Shown piece by piece: positions 1-9,700 of a DNA stretch of 64,000 nucleotides (positions within the stretch are counted from its first letter, which is position 1; the number at the start of each line of letters is the position of its first letter). The notes under the pieces are model-generated. The model ran no database searches. It was not told where the DNA came from and saw only the letters and a program-made list of their open reading frames with translations. Both the position numbers and the translations under genes were made by a program. Source of the stretch: Uliginosibacterium gangwonense (GTDB lineage: Bacteria; Pseudomonadota; Gammaproteobacteria; Burkholderiales; Rhodocyclaceae); NCBI GenBank assembly GCA_005239635.1, contig SBBQ01000013.1, positions 57,841-121,840 on the forward strand, given 5' to 3'.

Positions 1-2011
1 GAATTTCATGGCTAATACTTGAAAGGAAATCACCTTTGGCGCGGTTTGCGCTTTCGGCGATATCCTTTGCTAGCAGAATGTCGTGTTCAGCTTGTTTCTG
101 TTCAGTCAGATCAGTCATCACGCCAAGAATGCCGGAGATGCTGCCATCTGATTTTCGTAGCAGTGTTTTGTGTACCAGCATGTCGTGACGCTTGAACTGT
201 TTGTCCATGAAAACAGTTTCAAGGCGCTGTTCAACGCCACTTTCAATAAGCAGTTGGTCTTTTTGCTCGTCCCAATGTGCTTGCTCATACGGAAAAATGT
301 CGCGCGCTGTTTTACCGAGACATTCTTCACGACGCACGCCAAAAGTGGGTTCCCACGCCAGATTGGCAATCAGATAGCGCCCTGCTTTGTCTTTAACGTA
401 AATACAGTTCGGTACGCTGTCGAGCAGTTGTTTTACAAAATCAAGCTGATCCCGCAATACTCGTTCGGCCTGTTGGCGTGCGGTGTCATCAAACATGATG
501 CCGCCAAGGCCTGTGATATGGCCTTCATCGCTTTGCGTTGCGCGAATTTGCATAATGCAGCGGCGCGTTGGCAGGCTCCGATGTTCGAATCGCAATTCGA
601 ATTCCGCCATCTCGATTTGGCCCAGCAGCACTTTCTGCAATTCGGCAGCGACACGGCTGCGATCTTCGGCATGCACTAAGTCGAGCATGCTTTTGCCAAT
701 GCTGTCTTTAACCTCAATGCCGGAGAATTTTTTCCAAGCGGGGTTGAGTAGTGTCCAATTCAAATTGGAGTCAGCACGAAAAACAAGTTCGCGTAAATCC
801 GCCAAAACCTGGCGGTGACGGCGTTCGCTTTTTTCGAGGGCTTGTTGTGCTTCGAGTTCAACACTAATGTCACGGAAGGATGCAACAAAACGAACTTGGT
901 CGTTTTCTTCGTGGCGGCTAAATGTAATTTCAGCAGGGAAGGTGGGGTCAGTCGCTTGGGCGGAATGCTGCGCTAGTTGCAGGCGCAGGCGCGTGCCGAG
1001 TGTGTGCTCAAAGCGGGCACGCAGGTGATCCATTAAGTTATGGCAATCCGCATCACGATCTGCACTTGGAATCAGCAATTCAATAATAGCGATGCCCAAA
1101 GCTTGCTGACGTGTGATCCCCAACAATCGTTCGGCAGCGGGATTGATGGCGAGCACATTCCCAAATAGATCAAATGCCACAACGCCATCAGGATTGCCAG
1201 ATAGGGTGACCGCAGTATTGTTGGCTAAGTTGAGCGAGGTTAGGTGTTGGTCGTACAGGCTGAGCGAGGCCCAGTTCAACTGACTGATGATATTTTGTAG
1301 TTCAGAGCAGGACACAAGAGTCGGCAATTGTTGGCCAAGGTTTTGACTCATGCGGCCGGCAAAATCTGCTGCACGATTGAGGTCTCGTAGCGTCCGTCGT
1401 AAAAATAGCGTAACCAATACAATAGCGATGCTGGCGAATACCAAGCTCACCAATGTGCTGCGAGAGATGGCCGCTTCAACAGGTGAAATAACAGAGTCTG
1501 AGCTCACGCTCAAGCGGACCCAGCCCTTCGGCTTTTCTGACACAAGGCGATGCCAAATAACGAGTTCATTGGGTCGGCGCTCAACGAGTGTGACATCGGC
1601 CTGTTGGAGGCGCTCAACGTCGATATTGGGCTGGCGCTCGGCAGGACCGTTATGCGTCATGCCCGTAATCCAGCCCCCATTTTCGTTGAGCACATCGACG
1701 CGTTCAACCAGCGATACTTCTAGAAAGCTGCGTAGCGTAAACGGCAGAGAATCTTCGCCGTAGGGCAAGACGCGCAACACCATTTCTTCAAGCATTTCAG
1801 CTTGGGTGGTGGTGGTCGATTCCAACATTTGGATGGCTGTTTCGCGCTGTGCGGCAGCATTAAACCAGCTCCACACTAGCAACAAGACGGCAATTACGAT
1901 TGAGAACAGGAATGCCAATTGGTACTGCAAGCTACGTGGCCACAGCAAAAGCAACAGCGGCTGACGAGTGGTGGGCGTCGGCTGCTCGTCAAACAAGTCC
2001 GTGTTACTCAT
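1..2011 (-). CDS. PAS-domain sensor histidine kinase, 3' end beyond window
   Basis: The minus-strand frame stays open from the ATG at 2011 to the window edge, about 670 codons. Seen in order: a first membrane segment at about residues 30-50, a probable periplasmic region, a second membrane segment at about 186-205, then three PAS-like units starting near 265, 399 and 520. The visible end reads KGDFLSSISHEI, the H-box of a histidine kinase, so the phosphorylated His lies within the last few codons; the ATPase domain, and any receiver domain, are outside the window. The start overlaps the last 8 bases of the upstream HD-GYP regulator (ATGAGTAA), which implies translational coupling and makes the two a likely two-component pair. 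The signal sensed is unknown. A hybrid kinase is possible but cannot be judged here. Confidence 0.88.
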   Translation of the reverse strand, partial: MSNTDLFDEQPTPTTRQPLLLLLWPRSLQYQLAFLFSIVIAVLLLVWSWFNAAAQRETAIQMLESTTTTQAEMLEEMVLRVLPYGEDSLPFTLRSFLEVSLVERVDVLNENGGWITGMTHNGPAERQPNIDVERLQQADVTLVERRPNELVIWHRLVSEKPKGWVRLSVSSDSVISPVEAAISRSTLVSLVFASIAIVLVTLFLRRTLRDLNRAADFAGRMSQNLGQQLPTLVSCSELQNIISQLNWASLSLYDQHLTSLNLANNTAVTLSGNPDGVVAFDLFGNVLAINPAAERLLGITRQQALGIAIIELLIPSADRDADCHNLMDHLRARFEHTLGTRLRLQLAQHSAQATDPTFPAEITFSRHEENDQVRFVASFRDISVELEAQQALEKSERRHRQVLADLRELVFRADSNLNWTLLNPAWKKFSGIEVKDSIGKSMLDLVHAEDRSRVAAELQKVLLGQIEMAEFELRFEHRSLPTRRCIMQIRATQSDEGHITGLGGIMFDDTARQQAERVLRDQLDFVKQLLDSVPNCIYVKDKAGRYLIANLAWEPTFGVRREECLGKTARDIFPYEQAHWDEQKDQLLIESGVEQRLETVFMDKQFKRHDMLVHKTLLRKSDGSISGILGVMTDLTEQKQAEHDILLAKDIAESANRAKGDFLSSISHEI
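692..700. repeat. First of at least 43 copies of the 9-mer ATTGGCAAA/TTTGCCAAT
   Basis: Exact copies counted by eye. TTTGCCAAT starts at 692, 4863, 6201, 6718, 7845, 9993, 13914, 24632, 25846, 34618, 35571, 38836, 43379, 44205, 44490, 46234, 46516, 49775, 53278, 55870, 57039, 58906. ATTGGCAAA starts at 20350, 25258, 25433, 26963, 27596, 28465, 29153, 30171, 31066, 31458, 31474, 33043, 35808, 35846, 37934, 38745, 41645, 44073, 54778, 55415, 57436. Flanking bases are not conserved. About 13 further ATTGGCAAT variants occur (for example 362, 2487, 16744, 53818). The chance expectation for the 9-mer on both strands is about 0.5. Confidence 0.9.
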
Positions 2012-3044
2012 CTTGGTATTGGTTTTTAATTTCGCGAATGCTTTCCGGCGCGCTTAAGAAAGCGTCGACACAGCTTGGATCTAAATGCTTGCCACGTTGT
2101 TCAACGAGGTATTCCACGGCAGCTTCATGTGTCCAGGGTTTTTTGTAGGGGCGCTCAGAGGTGAGTGCATCAAATACGTCAGCTACTGCAACAATTCGTC
2201 CTTCAAGAGGAATGTCTTCACCTTTTAAACCACGCGGATAGCCTGTAGCGTCAAATTTTTCGTGGTGTGTCCAAGCAATAATGGCACCCATCTGTAGAAC
2301 CGGACTGGCACTGTCACGCAGAATTTCATAGCCGATGGTGGCGTGTTGCTTCATGATTTCGAATTCTTCTGGTGTTAAACGCGCAGGCTTGAGCAGAATT
2401 TGATCTGGCGTACCCAGTTTGCCCACATCATGCATCGGGGCCGCTTCGAGCAAGGTGTCGCAAAAGTTTTGGCGCATGCCTAAGCGATTGGCAATAAGGC
2501 GAGAGTAGTGCGCCATGCGTAAAATGTGTGCGCCGGTTTCAGGATCGCGAAACTCTGCTGCGCGTGCCAGTTTTACAATCGTTTCGCGCTCACGATCACG
2601 AATTAACTTGGTGCGCTGCTGAACTTCGCGCTCAAGTGCGTCTGCACGATTGGCCAACATCAGATGGCTGCGGCGCACGTGTAGCATGTTGGAAACGCGC
2701 GCTTGGAACTCTAGCTTGTCGACAGGCTTGTTGAGAAAGTCATTAGCCCCCTCGCGTAGCGAGTTATAGCGCACCTGTTTGTCCATGTCTGCTGTAACCA
2801 TCAGCACAGGGGTGTTTTTACAGGTTTCGTTGGTGCGTAAGCGACGGATAAATTCCATGCCGTCGAGTTCGGGCATCATGTAGTCGACAATGATGAGATC
2901 GGGGTCGTTAAGCTGGCACCATTCCAATCCGGCTTTGGCGTTGTTGAATTCGACCGCGTCGCAATTTTCGATCGCGCCCAACATTTTGCGCATGACGATC
3001 AGGTTGATCTGTTCGTCATCGATGATAACTACCTGCATGTTCAT
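2004..3044 (-). CDS. Response regulator with HD-GYP phosphodiesterase domain (RpfG-like)
   Basis: 346 residues. Residues 1-120 form a CheY-like receiver: acidic pair D9/D10, phospho-acceptor D54 in IIVDYMMPELDG, T84 and K106 in FLNKPVD. A short helical linker (about 125-155) leads into an HD-GYP domain: H205-D206 in APMHDVGKLG, HHE at 260-262 and GYP at 268-270. Proteins of this architecture usually hydrolyse cyclic-di-GMP when phosphorylated. The motif before GYP reads DATGYP rather than the more usual DGTGYP, a minor change. The kinase gene begins inside its stop codon, so this regulator is its probable partner. Output genes are unknown. Confidence 0.92.
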   Translation of the reverse strand: MNMQVVIIDDEQINLIVMRKMLGAIENCDAVEFNNAKAGLEWCQLNDPDLIIVDYMMPELDGMEFIRRLRTNETCKNTPVLMVTADMDKQVRYNSLREGANDFLNKPVDKLEFQARVSNMLHVRRSHLMLANRADALEREVQQRTKLIRDRERETIVKLARAAEFRDPETGAHILRMAHYSRLIANRLGMRQNFCDTLLEAAPMHDVGKLGTPDQILLKPARLTPEEFEIMKQHATIGYEILRDSASPVLQMGAIIAWTHHEKFDATGYPRGLKGEDIPLEGRIVAVADVFDALTSERPYKKPWTHEAAVEYLVEQRGKHLDPSCVDAFLSAPESIREIKNQYQDE

Positions 3045-3179
3045 CTCCTGCAGGTAGAGGGAAAGTGGGTCGGGTTCATGTTAGGCCGTGAGGTATTGCA
3101 TACGTATAGGGTGCTTAACGGCTTAGATGTGATGGTCTTTAGCGGATTAAGCCGGATTGTTTATGCTGAAGATATGAGA

Positions 3180-3191
3180 AATATGCATATT
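3180..3191. promoter_or_regulatory. 12-base perfect palindrome in the divergent 3045-3293 spacer
   Basis: AATATGCATATT is a perfect palindrome between the divergently transcribed HD-GYP regulator and TAXI gene. It could be an operator for either gene, but AT-rich palindromes of this length also arise by chance. I see no convincing -35/-10 pair in this spacer. Confidence 0.2.
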
Positions 3192-3293
3192 AATCAGCTA
3201 GATAAATTTGTTCGGCTGGCGATTTGGCTCTGACCAATATGTTTGTCTCGTCGCGAATAAACGCTCGGTTGTACAGGTGAAAGGTCTACAAAA

Positions 3294-4703
3294 ATGGAAT
3301 CGCGTGATCACAAAAATGAGGTGACTTCACGCAGGCGTTTACGGCGTTTGCAAGAAATTTCTATGCGCGATGTTTTGGTGGTGGGGTTGCCTGCACTCTT
3401 GCTCATTTCAATGGTGGCCGTTCTGTTGATGCAGTATGTGCGGCCCGCTCCGCCCACTAAGTTGGTCATCAGCACCGGTGCTGAAGGTGCGGCCTATCAG
3501 CGTTATGCCGCGCGCTATAAAGAAATTTTGGCGCAGTATAACGTTGAGATCATTGAGCAGCCCTCTCAAGGCTCAATCGAAAATCTCCAGCGTTTGCGCG
3601 ATTCTGAACACACCGTGGATGCAGGGTTTGTGCAAGGTGGTACGACCCTGCCCGAGGATAGCGGGCTGCGCTCACTGGGTAATTTGTACTACGAACCACT
3701 TTGGATTTTTATCCGCGATGGCGTCAAAGTTGATTTGTTAGATCAACTCAAAGGTCATCGCATTGCCATTGGACAAGCAGGTAGTGGGACCTATCGACTG
3801 GCCAATAATTTACTGCAAGCACATGGTTTGGTAGATGGTGAGCAGGGCACGCACCTGCTACCGCTTGGCGCACTCGATGCAATGCAGGCGTTAATGGAGG
3901 GTCAAGCCGATGCAGCCTTTATTGTGGGTACGGCCCAGTCGGCAGCGGTGTGGACGTTGTTATATACACGGGGCGTGCATCTGCTCGACATGAGCCGCGC
4001 AGACGCGTATGCGCGCCGCTTTAGTTATCTGCATGTGCTCACCTTGCCGCGCGGTAGCATTGATTTGCAGCGCGATATTCCAGCGCACGATGTGCGACTG
4101 TTGGCGCCAATGGCATCGCTCGTGGTGCACCCGGATACGCATCCTGCGCACATCGACTTGCTACTCAATGCCATGCAGCAGGTGCACCGTGAGGCAGGTG
4201 TATTTGAGCAAACGGGCGAGTTTCCTTCTGGGCGCAATACCGAATTGCCGTTACAAGACCGCGCTGCGCGCTGGTATCAATCGGGCCCGCCATTTTTGCA
4301 ACGCTATATGCCATTTTGGTTGGCAACATTGCTTGATCGATTGTGGGTGGTGCTCATCCCGCTGCTGGCGTTGTTATGGCCGCTATGGCGTTTATTGCCA
4401 CCTTTGTATAGCTGGCGCGTGCGTGCGCGGCTGTATCGCTGGTACGGTGAGTTGAAATATTTAGAGTCAGATGCAGAGCGCAACCCCAGTTCGCGTAGCG
4501 CTGAGGAGTGGCATCAAGCGCTTGATCGAATTGAACGAGCGGTTAATCGCGTGTCGACGCCGCTCGCGTTTGCAGATTATTTATATCAATTACGCAGTCA
4601 TATTGATTTAGTACGTACGCAATTTGTGCGGCGCTTTGGCACGCCGGAACACACGGAACCTGCCACTTCAAACCCCGCTAACGAGCACGGGCCAGCGAAA
4701 TAG
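3294..4703 (+). CDS. TAXI-family TRAP-type solute-binding protein, membrane anchored
   Basis: 469 residues. A basic N-terminus is followed by a membrane segment at about residues 28-48, then the TAXI/NMT1-like ligand-binding fold (LVISTGAEGAAYQRYAARY near 57-75, an Asp/Gly-rich substrate region, IAIGQAGSGTYRLANNLL near 156). A second hydrophobic stretch at about 345-370 is followed by a basic cytoplasmic tail of about 95 residues. Such proteins are thought to deliver ligands to TRAP permeases, but no TRAP permease is adjacent and the double anchor is unlike a free periplasmic binding protein, so a sensory or scaffolding role is possible. The start is the ATG at 3294 behind AAAGG about 10 bases upstream. 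It is monocistronic as far as visible. Confidence 0.85.
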   Translation: MESRDHKNEVTSRRRLRRLQEISMRDVLVVGLPALLLISMVAVLLMQYVRPAPPTKLVISTGAEGAAYQRYAARYKEILAQYNVEIIEQPSQGSIENLQRLRDSEHTVDAGFVQGGTTLPEDSGLRSLGNLYYEPLWIFIRDGVKVDLLDQLKGHRIAIGQAGSGTYRLANNLLQAHGLVDGEQGTHLLPLGALDAMQALMEGQADAAFIVGTAQSAAVWTLLYTRGVHLLDMSRADAYARRFSYLHVLTLPRGSIDLQRDIPAHDVRLLAPMASLVVHPDTHPAHIDLLLNAMQQVHREAGVFEQTGEFPSGRNTELPLQDRAARWYQSGPPFLQRYMPFWLATLLDRLWVVLIPLLALLWPLWRLLPPLYSWRVRARLYRWYGELKYLESDAERNPSSRSAEEWHQALDRIERAVNRVSTPLAFADYLYQLRSHIDLVRTQFVRRFGTPEHTEPATSNPANEHGPAK

Positions 4704-4959
4704 CCGATGCGTGGTTAATGTATTGTTCGTGTGACGACCTTCGATTGTTGCAATGCCGTATGGTATTGTGACCGGCCGGTAAAGCATTGTTGTTAAAAAT
4801 GCACAGTATTGCCGGATGACGCTTGGTAGACTTGCCTCCCGGAGACACCCTGCAGCGGCCTGTTTGCCAATGTGCCAGCTAATACATTGGTCATGCATAA
4901 ATGGCAAATGTGCATCGCGCTTGCAGATAATGAATAACTGAATCGTGTTAATTAAAACC

Positions 4960-6177
4960 ATGAGCCAAACCGCAGCGAGTAATAACGCAATTCGTTCCTA
5001 TACCCCACCCAATCGCATTCTGCTGGGCCCCGGCCCGTCTGAACTTCACCCGCGCGCGATGGCGGCGCTGGGTCAGCCGGTGGTGGGCTACATGGATCCA
5101 TCATTCGTGCAGATGATGGACGAAATCAAAGTGCTAATGCGTTACGCGTTTCAAACTGAAAACGCGCTCACTTTCCCCGCATCGGGCCCCGGCTCTGTCG
5201 GTATGGAAACCTGCTTTGTTAACTTGGTAGAGCCGGGTGACAAAGTCGTAGTGTGCCGTAATGGGGTATTTGGTGGCCGCATGATCGACAACGTAGAACG
5301 TTGTGGCGGCGTGCCTGTTGTACTGGAACAAACATGGGGCCAAGCAGTAGACCCGAACGCTTTGGAAGACCTGCTCAAGCAACATCCGGACGCAAAGATC
5401 GTCGCGTTCGTGCATGCAGAAACGTCGACTGGTGCGCAGTCTGATGCCAAAACTTTGTGCGAAGTTGCGCGTCGTCATAATTGTCTCACCATTGTTGACT
5501 GCGTTACCTCGCTCGGTGGCACACCCGTGTTGGTAGATCAGTGGGGTGCAGACGCGGTGTATTCTGGCAGCCAAAAATGTTTGTCATGCACGCCGGGCTT
5601 AGCGCCACTCACCTTTAGCGAGCGCGCTGTCGAGCATGTGCGTGCACGCAAGAAAAAAGGCCAAAGTTGGTTTATGGATTTGACCCTAGTGCTGGAATAT
5701 TGGGGCGCAACACAGCGTACCTACCACCACACCGCACCGGGCAATAGTTTGTACGCGCTGCACGAAACGCTATTGTTGCTGCGTGAAGAAGGCCTTGAAA
5801 ATGCATGGGCACGCCATCACAACAACCATATGGCGCTGCGTGCTGGTTTAGAAACATTTGGCCTTAACTACGTTGTGCCCGAAGCCGCGCGACTGCCGCA
5901 AGTGAATTCGGTTTGGGTGCCAGAAGGTATTGATGAGCTCGCGTTGCGTCGCCGTCTGCTGCTCGAATTCAATCTGGAAATCGGCGCAGGCCTTGGCCCG
6001 CTCGCAGGCAAAATCTGGCGCATTGGCTTGATGGGTTATTCATGCCGTCCTGAAAATGTGTTGGCCTGTTTAAGTGCACTGGGCACGGCAATGGCAGACC
6101 TTGGTTTACCAGCTGATTCTGTGGCCGCTCAGGCAGCAGCTCAAGCTGTGTATTCGCAGCTTAAAATTGCAGCTTAA
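4960..6177 (+). CDS. Class V aminotransferase (serine/alanine-glyoxylate aminotransferase family)
   Basis: 405 residues from the ATG at 4960; a GTG at 4945 would add five, and neither has a clear Shine-Dalgarno sequence. The fold-type I PLP enzyme signature is complete: N-terminal RILLGPGPSELHPRAMAA, FPASGPGSVGMETCFVNL, the PLP-binding Asp in TIVDCVTSLGGTPV, and the Schiff-base Lys in YSGSQKCLSCTPGLAP. The family moves amino groups between serine or alanine and glyoxylate or pyruvate, linking photorespiratory or C1 metabolism with amino acids; the exact donor cannot be read from sequence. It stands alone, bounded downstream by a strong terminator. Confidence 0.9.
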   Translation: MSQTAASNNAIRSYTPPNRILLGPGPSELHPRAMAALGQPVVGYMDPSFVQMMDEIKVLMRYAFQTENALTFPASGPGSVGMETCFVNLVEPGDKVVVCRNGVFGGRMIDNVERCGGVPVVLEQTWGQAVDPNALEDLLKQHPDAKIVAFVHAETSTGAQSDAKTLCEVARRHNCLTIVDCVTSLGGTPVLVDQWGADAVYSGSQKCLSCTPGLAPLTFSERAVEHVRARKKKGQSWFMDLTLVLEYWGATQRTYHHTAPGNSLYALHETLLLLREEGLENAWARHHNNHMALRAGLETFGLNYVVPEAARLPQVNSVWVPEGIDELALRRRLLLEFNLEIGAGLGPLAGKIWRIGLMGYSCRPENVLACLSALGTAMADLGLPADSVAAQAAAQAVYSQLKIAA

Positions 6178-6238
6178 TGCTAGGCTGCATGTAAGGATGT
6201 TTTGCCAATCTACGTTCTTTAGCTGATTGCATTGCACA

Positions 6239-6275
6239 CAATAAAAAAGCGGGCCATGTGCCCGCTTTTTTATTG
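6239..6275. terminator. Bidirectional intrinsic terminator
   Basis: A perfect 16-bp stem (left arm from 6239, right arm to 6275) with the 5-base loop CATGT. The GC core GCGGGC/GCCCGC is flanked by six A on the left and six T on the right, so it works in both directions. It separates the convergent aminotransferase and WbuC-like genes. Confidence 0.93.
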
Positions 6276-6287
6276 TGAGTTACGGTG

Positions 6288-6776
6288 CTATAGCGACGAG
6301 AGTTGTGCGAATAAAAATTGCTGATATTCAGGCACGTTGATGTCGCCTTCTTGTGGTGCCCAGGTGGCGCGCTCATGGGCTTGAGGTGCCACATAGGGCC
6401 CGGCCTTCGCCTCAAAAAACACTGTGCCACTTGCAAGTGCAAACACGGTATGAAATTGGCCGTGGGGAATGTTCACGCCGCAGGGTGAGGTTGCATCCGA
6501 AGCTTTTAAAACTGCGCGGCCTTGCGGCGTGCCCGCTTCATCAAACCACACCACAGCCAATTCGCCGCGTACGCAAATAATGGTTTCGTCTTTGCTCGCC
6601 TCGCAATGGCGATGCGGTGCCACGTATGAACCTGGCTCGATCGCATTCAGCAAACGATGCGCGGCGTCATCATTGTTGTTGTGAAAGTTGTGGTTCTTAC
6701 GTAGCCGCGCGCTGTCTTTTGCCAATATGCTTACTTCATTAAGCAGCGCTGTATTAATGAGTGCAACGGGTTGCAT
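6288..6776 (-). CDS. WbuC-family cupin metalloprotein
   Basis: 162 residues starting at the ATG at 6776, which shares a base with the dnaE stop (TAATG). The open frame continues further upstream inside dnaE, but the coupled start gives the usual family N-terminus (MQPVALINTALLNEV). The cupin barrel shows HNNNDDAAHRLLNAIEPGSY, then PHRHCEASKDETIICVRGE with the HxH and Glu metal ligands, and a late histidine in IPHGQFHTVFA. WbuC proteins are known from O-antigen loci, but their reaction is not well defined, so only a metal-binding cupin role is claimed. Sitting immediately behind dnaE, it is probably co-transcribed with it. It ends at the shared terminator. Confidence 0.85.
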   Translation of the reverse strand: MQPVALINTALLNEVSILAKDSARLRKNHNFHNNNDDAAHRLLNAIEPGSYVAPHRHCEASKDETIICVRGELAVVWFDEAGTPQGRAVLKASDATSPCGVNIPHGQFHTVFALASGTVFFEAKAGPYVAPQAHERATWAPQEGDINVPEYQQFLFAQLSSL

Positions 6777-9700
6777 TAGTACTCCACCTGTACATTGGCC
6801 TCGCTCAGCCAGTCGTGCAAATTGCCGAGCAGGCTGTCGTCGAGACGCACTTTCCACATTTGTCCTAATCGCACATCGCCAACGGCTTGGCCGTTGTTAT
6901 AGCGAACTCGCACAGGGCATGCTGTATCGCCAGCGCGGTAAGGCTCAAGCAAACTACGCAGCTTCTGTGCGGCGGCGGTGCTTCCACCGCTGGCGCGAAC
7001 TTCGCCATTCAGTTGAATGCAGAGCTGCTTGGCGCGTGCGCTGCGCGCTTCACCTAAGGTCATCAATCTGTCAGCAACAACGCGTAGACTGTCGGTAAAG
7101 TCGTCGTGCTGTACTTTGCCCTCGACGACCAAAATTTCATCTTCTTTGAGCTTGCTGCGCTGCGCATCAAACAACTCGTTGAATACGGAGACTTCCAGTT
7201 GCCCGGTGCCGTCGTCAATTTGCACGAAGGCCATTTTTCCGCGGCGTGTCATCTGCGTGCGTGTGCTCACAATGAGGCCGGCAATGAGTGTGGCATCGCG
7301 CGTGGGTTCAAGGTGCGAGAGTGAGCGTTTAATAAAACGCGATAACTCCGGCTTGAACGAGGTGTAAGGATGGCCGGAGAAATAAAAACCGAAGGCGAGT
7401 TTTTCGTTGGCGAGCTTTTCGCGTTCGGTCCATATACGTGCGGCAATGAGGTCGGGCTTATGCGCGCTGGAGCCGCTGTCGCCCATATCAAATAGGCCCA
7501 CTTGGTGTGCGTTCGCTGCGGCTTGCTCCGCAGCTTCCATGGCGATGCCAACGCTGGCCAACAGCTGTGCGCGTCCGCGTGCGCCTTCGGGGTGCAATGC
7601 GTCTAATGCGCCGGCGCGAATGAGTGCTTCGATGGTGCGGCGATTGACCATACGCTTGTCGATGCGATGGCAAAAGTCGAACAGATCAGTGAATGGGCCA
7701 GATTCGCGTGCGGCAATAATATTCTCGACCGCTTGCTGCCCCGTGCCTTTGATGGCACCAAGACCATACCGAATCGTTTGTCGGTCAACGGGCGCGAAAC
7801 GATAGCGGCTTAGGTTAACGTCGGGCGGCAAAATGATCAGCTTGTTTGCCAATGCGTCGTCATGAAAAATTTTGACGGTGTCGGTGTTGTCCATGTCTGA
7901 GGACAACGTGGCCGCCATAAACGCTGCGCAATGGTGCGCTTTGAGCCAGGCCGTGTGGTAGGTCACCACAGCGTAGGCGGCAGTGTGCGACTTGTTAAAG
8001 CCGTACTCCGCAAACTTTTCCATCAGGTCAAACAGTTGCATTGCCAATGCAGGGTCATAGCCTTTGGTGGCTGCACCTTCGCGCATGATGTCGCGGTGCT
8101 TGGCCATTTCTTCCGGCTTCTTTTTACCCATGGCTCGGCGCAACATGTCTGCGCCGCCGAGCGTATAGCCGCCGATAATCTGCGAAATCTGCATCACCTG
8201 TTCTTGATACACGATCACGCCGTAGGTGGGTTCTAGGCAAGCCTGCAAGTCAGGGTGGAAGTAATCAATTTTCTGCTGACCCTTTTTACGCAGAATAAAG
8301 TCTTCCACCATGCCGGAGCCAAGCGGGCCCGGGCGATAGAGTGCGAGCACAGCGATGATGTCTTCGAAGCGGTCGGGGCCGAGCTTCTTCAACAACTTCT
8401 TCATGCCTTCAGATTCCACCTGGAAAATCGCGGTGGTATTCGCGTCTTTCAGAATCTGATAGGCGGCAGGATCGGTGAAGGGCAATGAAAGTAGGTCGAG
8501 CTTCTCGCCACTCAACTGTTCGACGTATTCAACTGCGAGTTGAATAATGGTGAGGTTACGTAGGCCCAAGAAGTCGAACTTAACGAGGCCGACCGCTTCA
8601 ACATCGTCTTTATCAAACTGCGAAACGGGCGTGGCGTCTTCGCCATCTTGTTGGTACAACGGGCAGAAGTCGGTGAGTTTGCCCGGTGCAATGAGCACGC
8701 CCCCCGCGTGCATACCCACGTTGCGCGACAAACCTTCAAGCGGCTCTGCCAAGGCCCAGAGTTGCTGCACCGATTCGCCATCGTTGCCATCATTCATCAA
8801 CTCGTTGATGAGGGGCTCTTGCTCGCGCGCGTCGGCTAAGGAAACGGGTTTGTTTTGTACAACCGGAATGAGTTTAGATAAGCGGTCACACAGGTTGTAG
8901 GGCAAGTCGAGTACGCGCCCCACGTCGCGCACCACGGCTTTAGACGCCATGGTGCCGAAGGTGGCAATCTGGCTGACCGCCGATTTGCCATATCGACTAC
9001 GTACATATTCGATTACGCGGTAGCGGTTGTCTTGGCAAAAGTCGATATCAAAGTCAGGCATCGACACCCGCTCTGGATTCAAGAAACGCTCAAACAGTAG
9101 TGCGTATTCAAGCGGATCAAGATCGGTAATACGCAAGCTATACGCGACTAAGGAACCTGCGCCGGAACCCCGGCCCGGACCCACCGGCACGCCATTATTT
9201 TTTGCCCAGTTAATAAAGTCAGCCACGATTAAGAAGTAGCCGGGGAAGCCCATCTGAATAATGGTGTTGGTTTCAAAACTTAGGCGCGCATCGTATTCCG
9301 GTCTGCGTTGTTCGCGCACAGTGGGGTCGGGATACAACTCTTGCAGGCGAACCTCAAGTCCGCGCTTTGCTTCTTCCACCAAAAAGTCGTCAAGGCTCAG
9401 CCCTTCTGGCGTGGGGAAGAGCGGCAAAAAGTTTTTGCCCAACTGAATCGACACGCTGCAGCGCTTGGCAATTTCAACGCTGTTTTGCAGAGCTTCGGGA
9501 ACATCGGCAAACAGCGCACACATTTCAGCGCTGCTCTTAAAATATTGTTGATCTGTAAACTCAACAGGCCGACGTTTGTCTGCCAGCACATAGCCCTGGG
9601 CAATGCAGACGCGCGCTTCGTGTGCTTGAAAGTCTTCCTGCTTTAAAAACTGTACCGGGTGGGTAGCGACCACAGGCAAATTGAGCGACGAGGCTAAGGC

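Noticed and set aside
4704..4959. Riboswitch upstream of the aminotransferase
   Set aside because: I looked for glycine or SAM-type conserved cores and found none; only one uptake-like word and a short ACCGGCCGGT palindrome.
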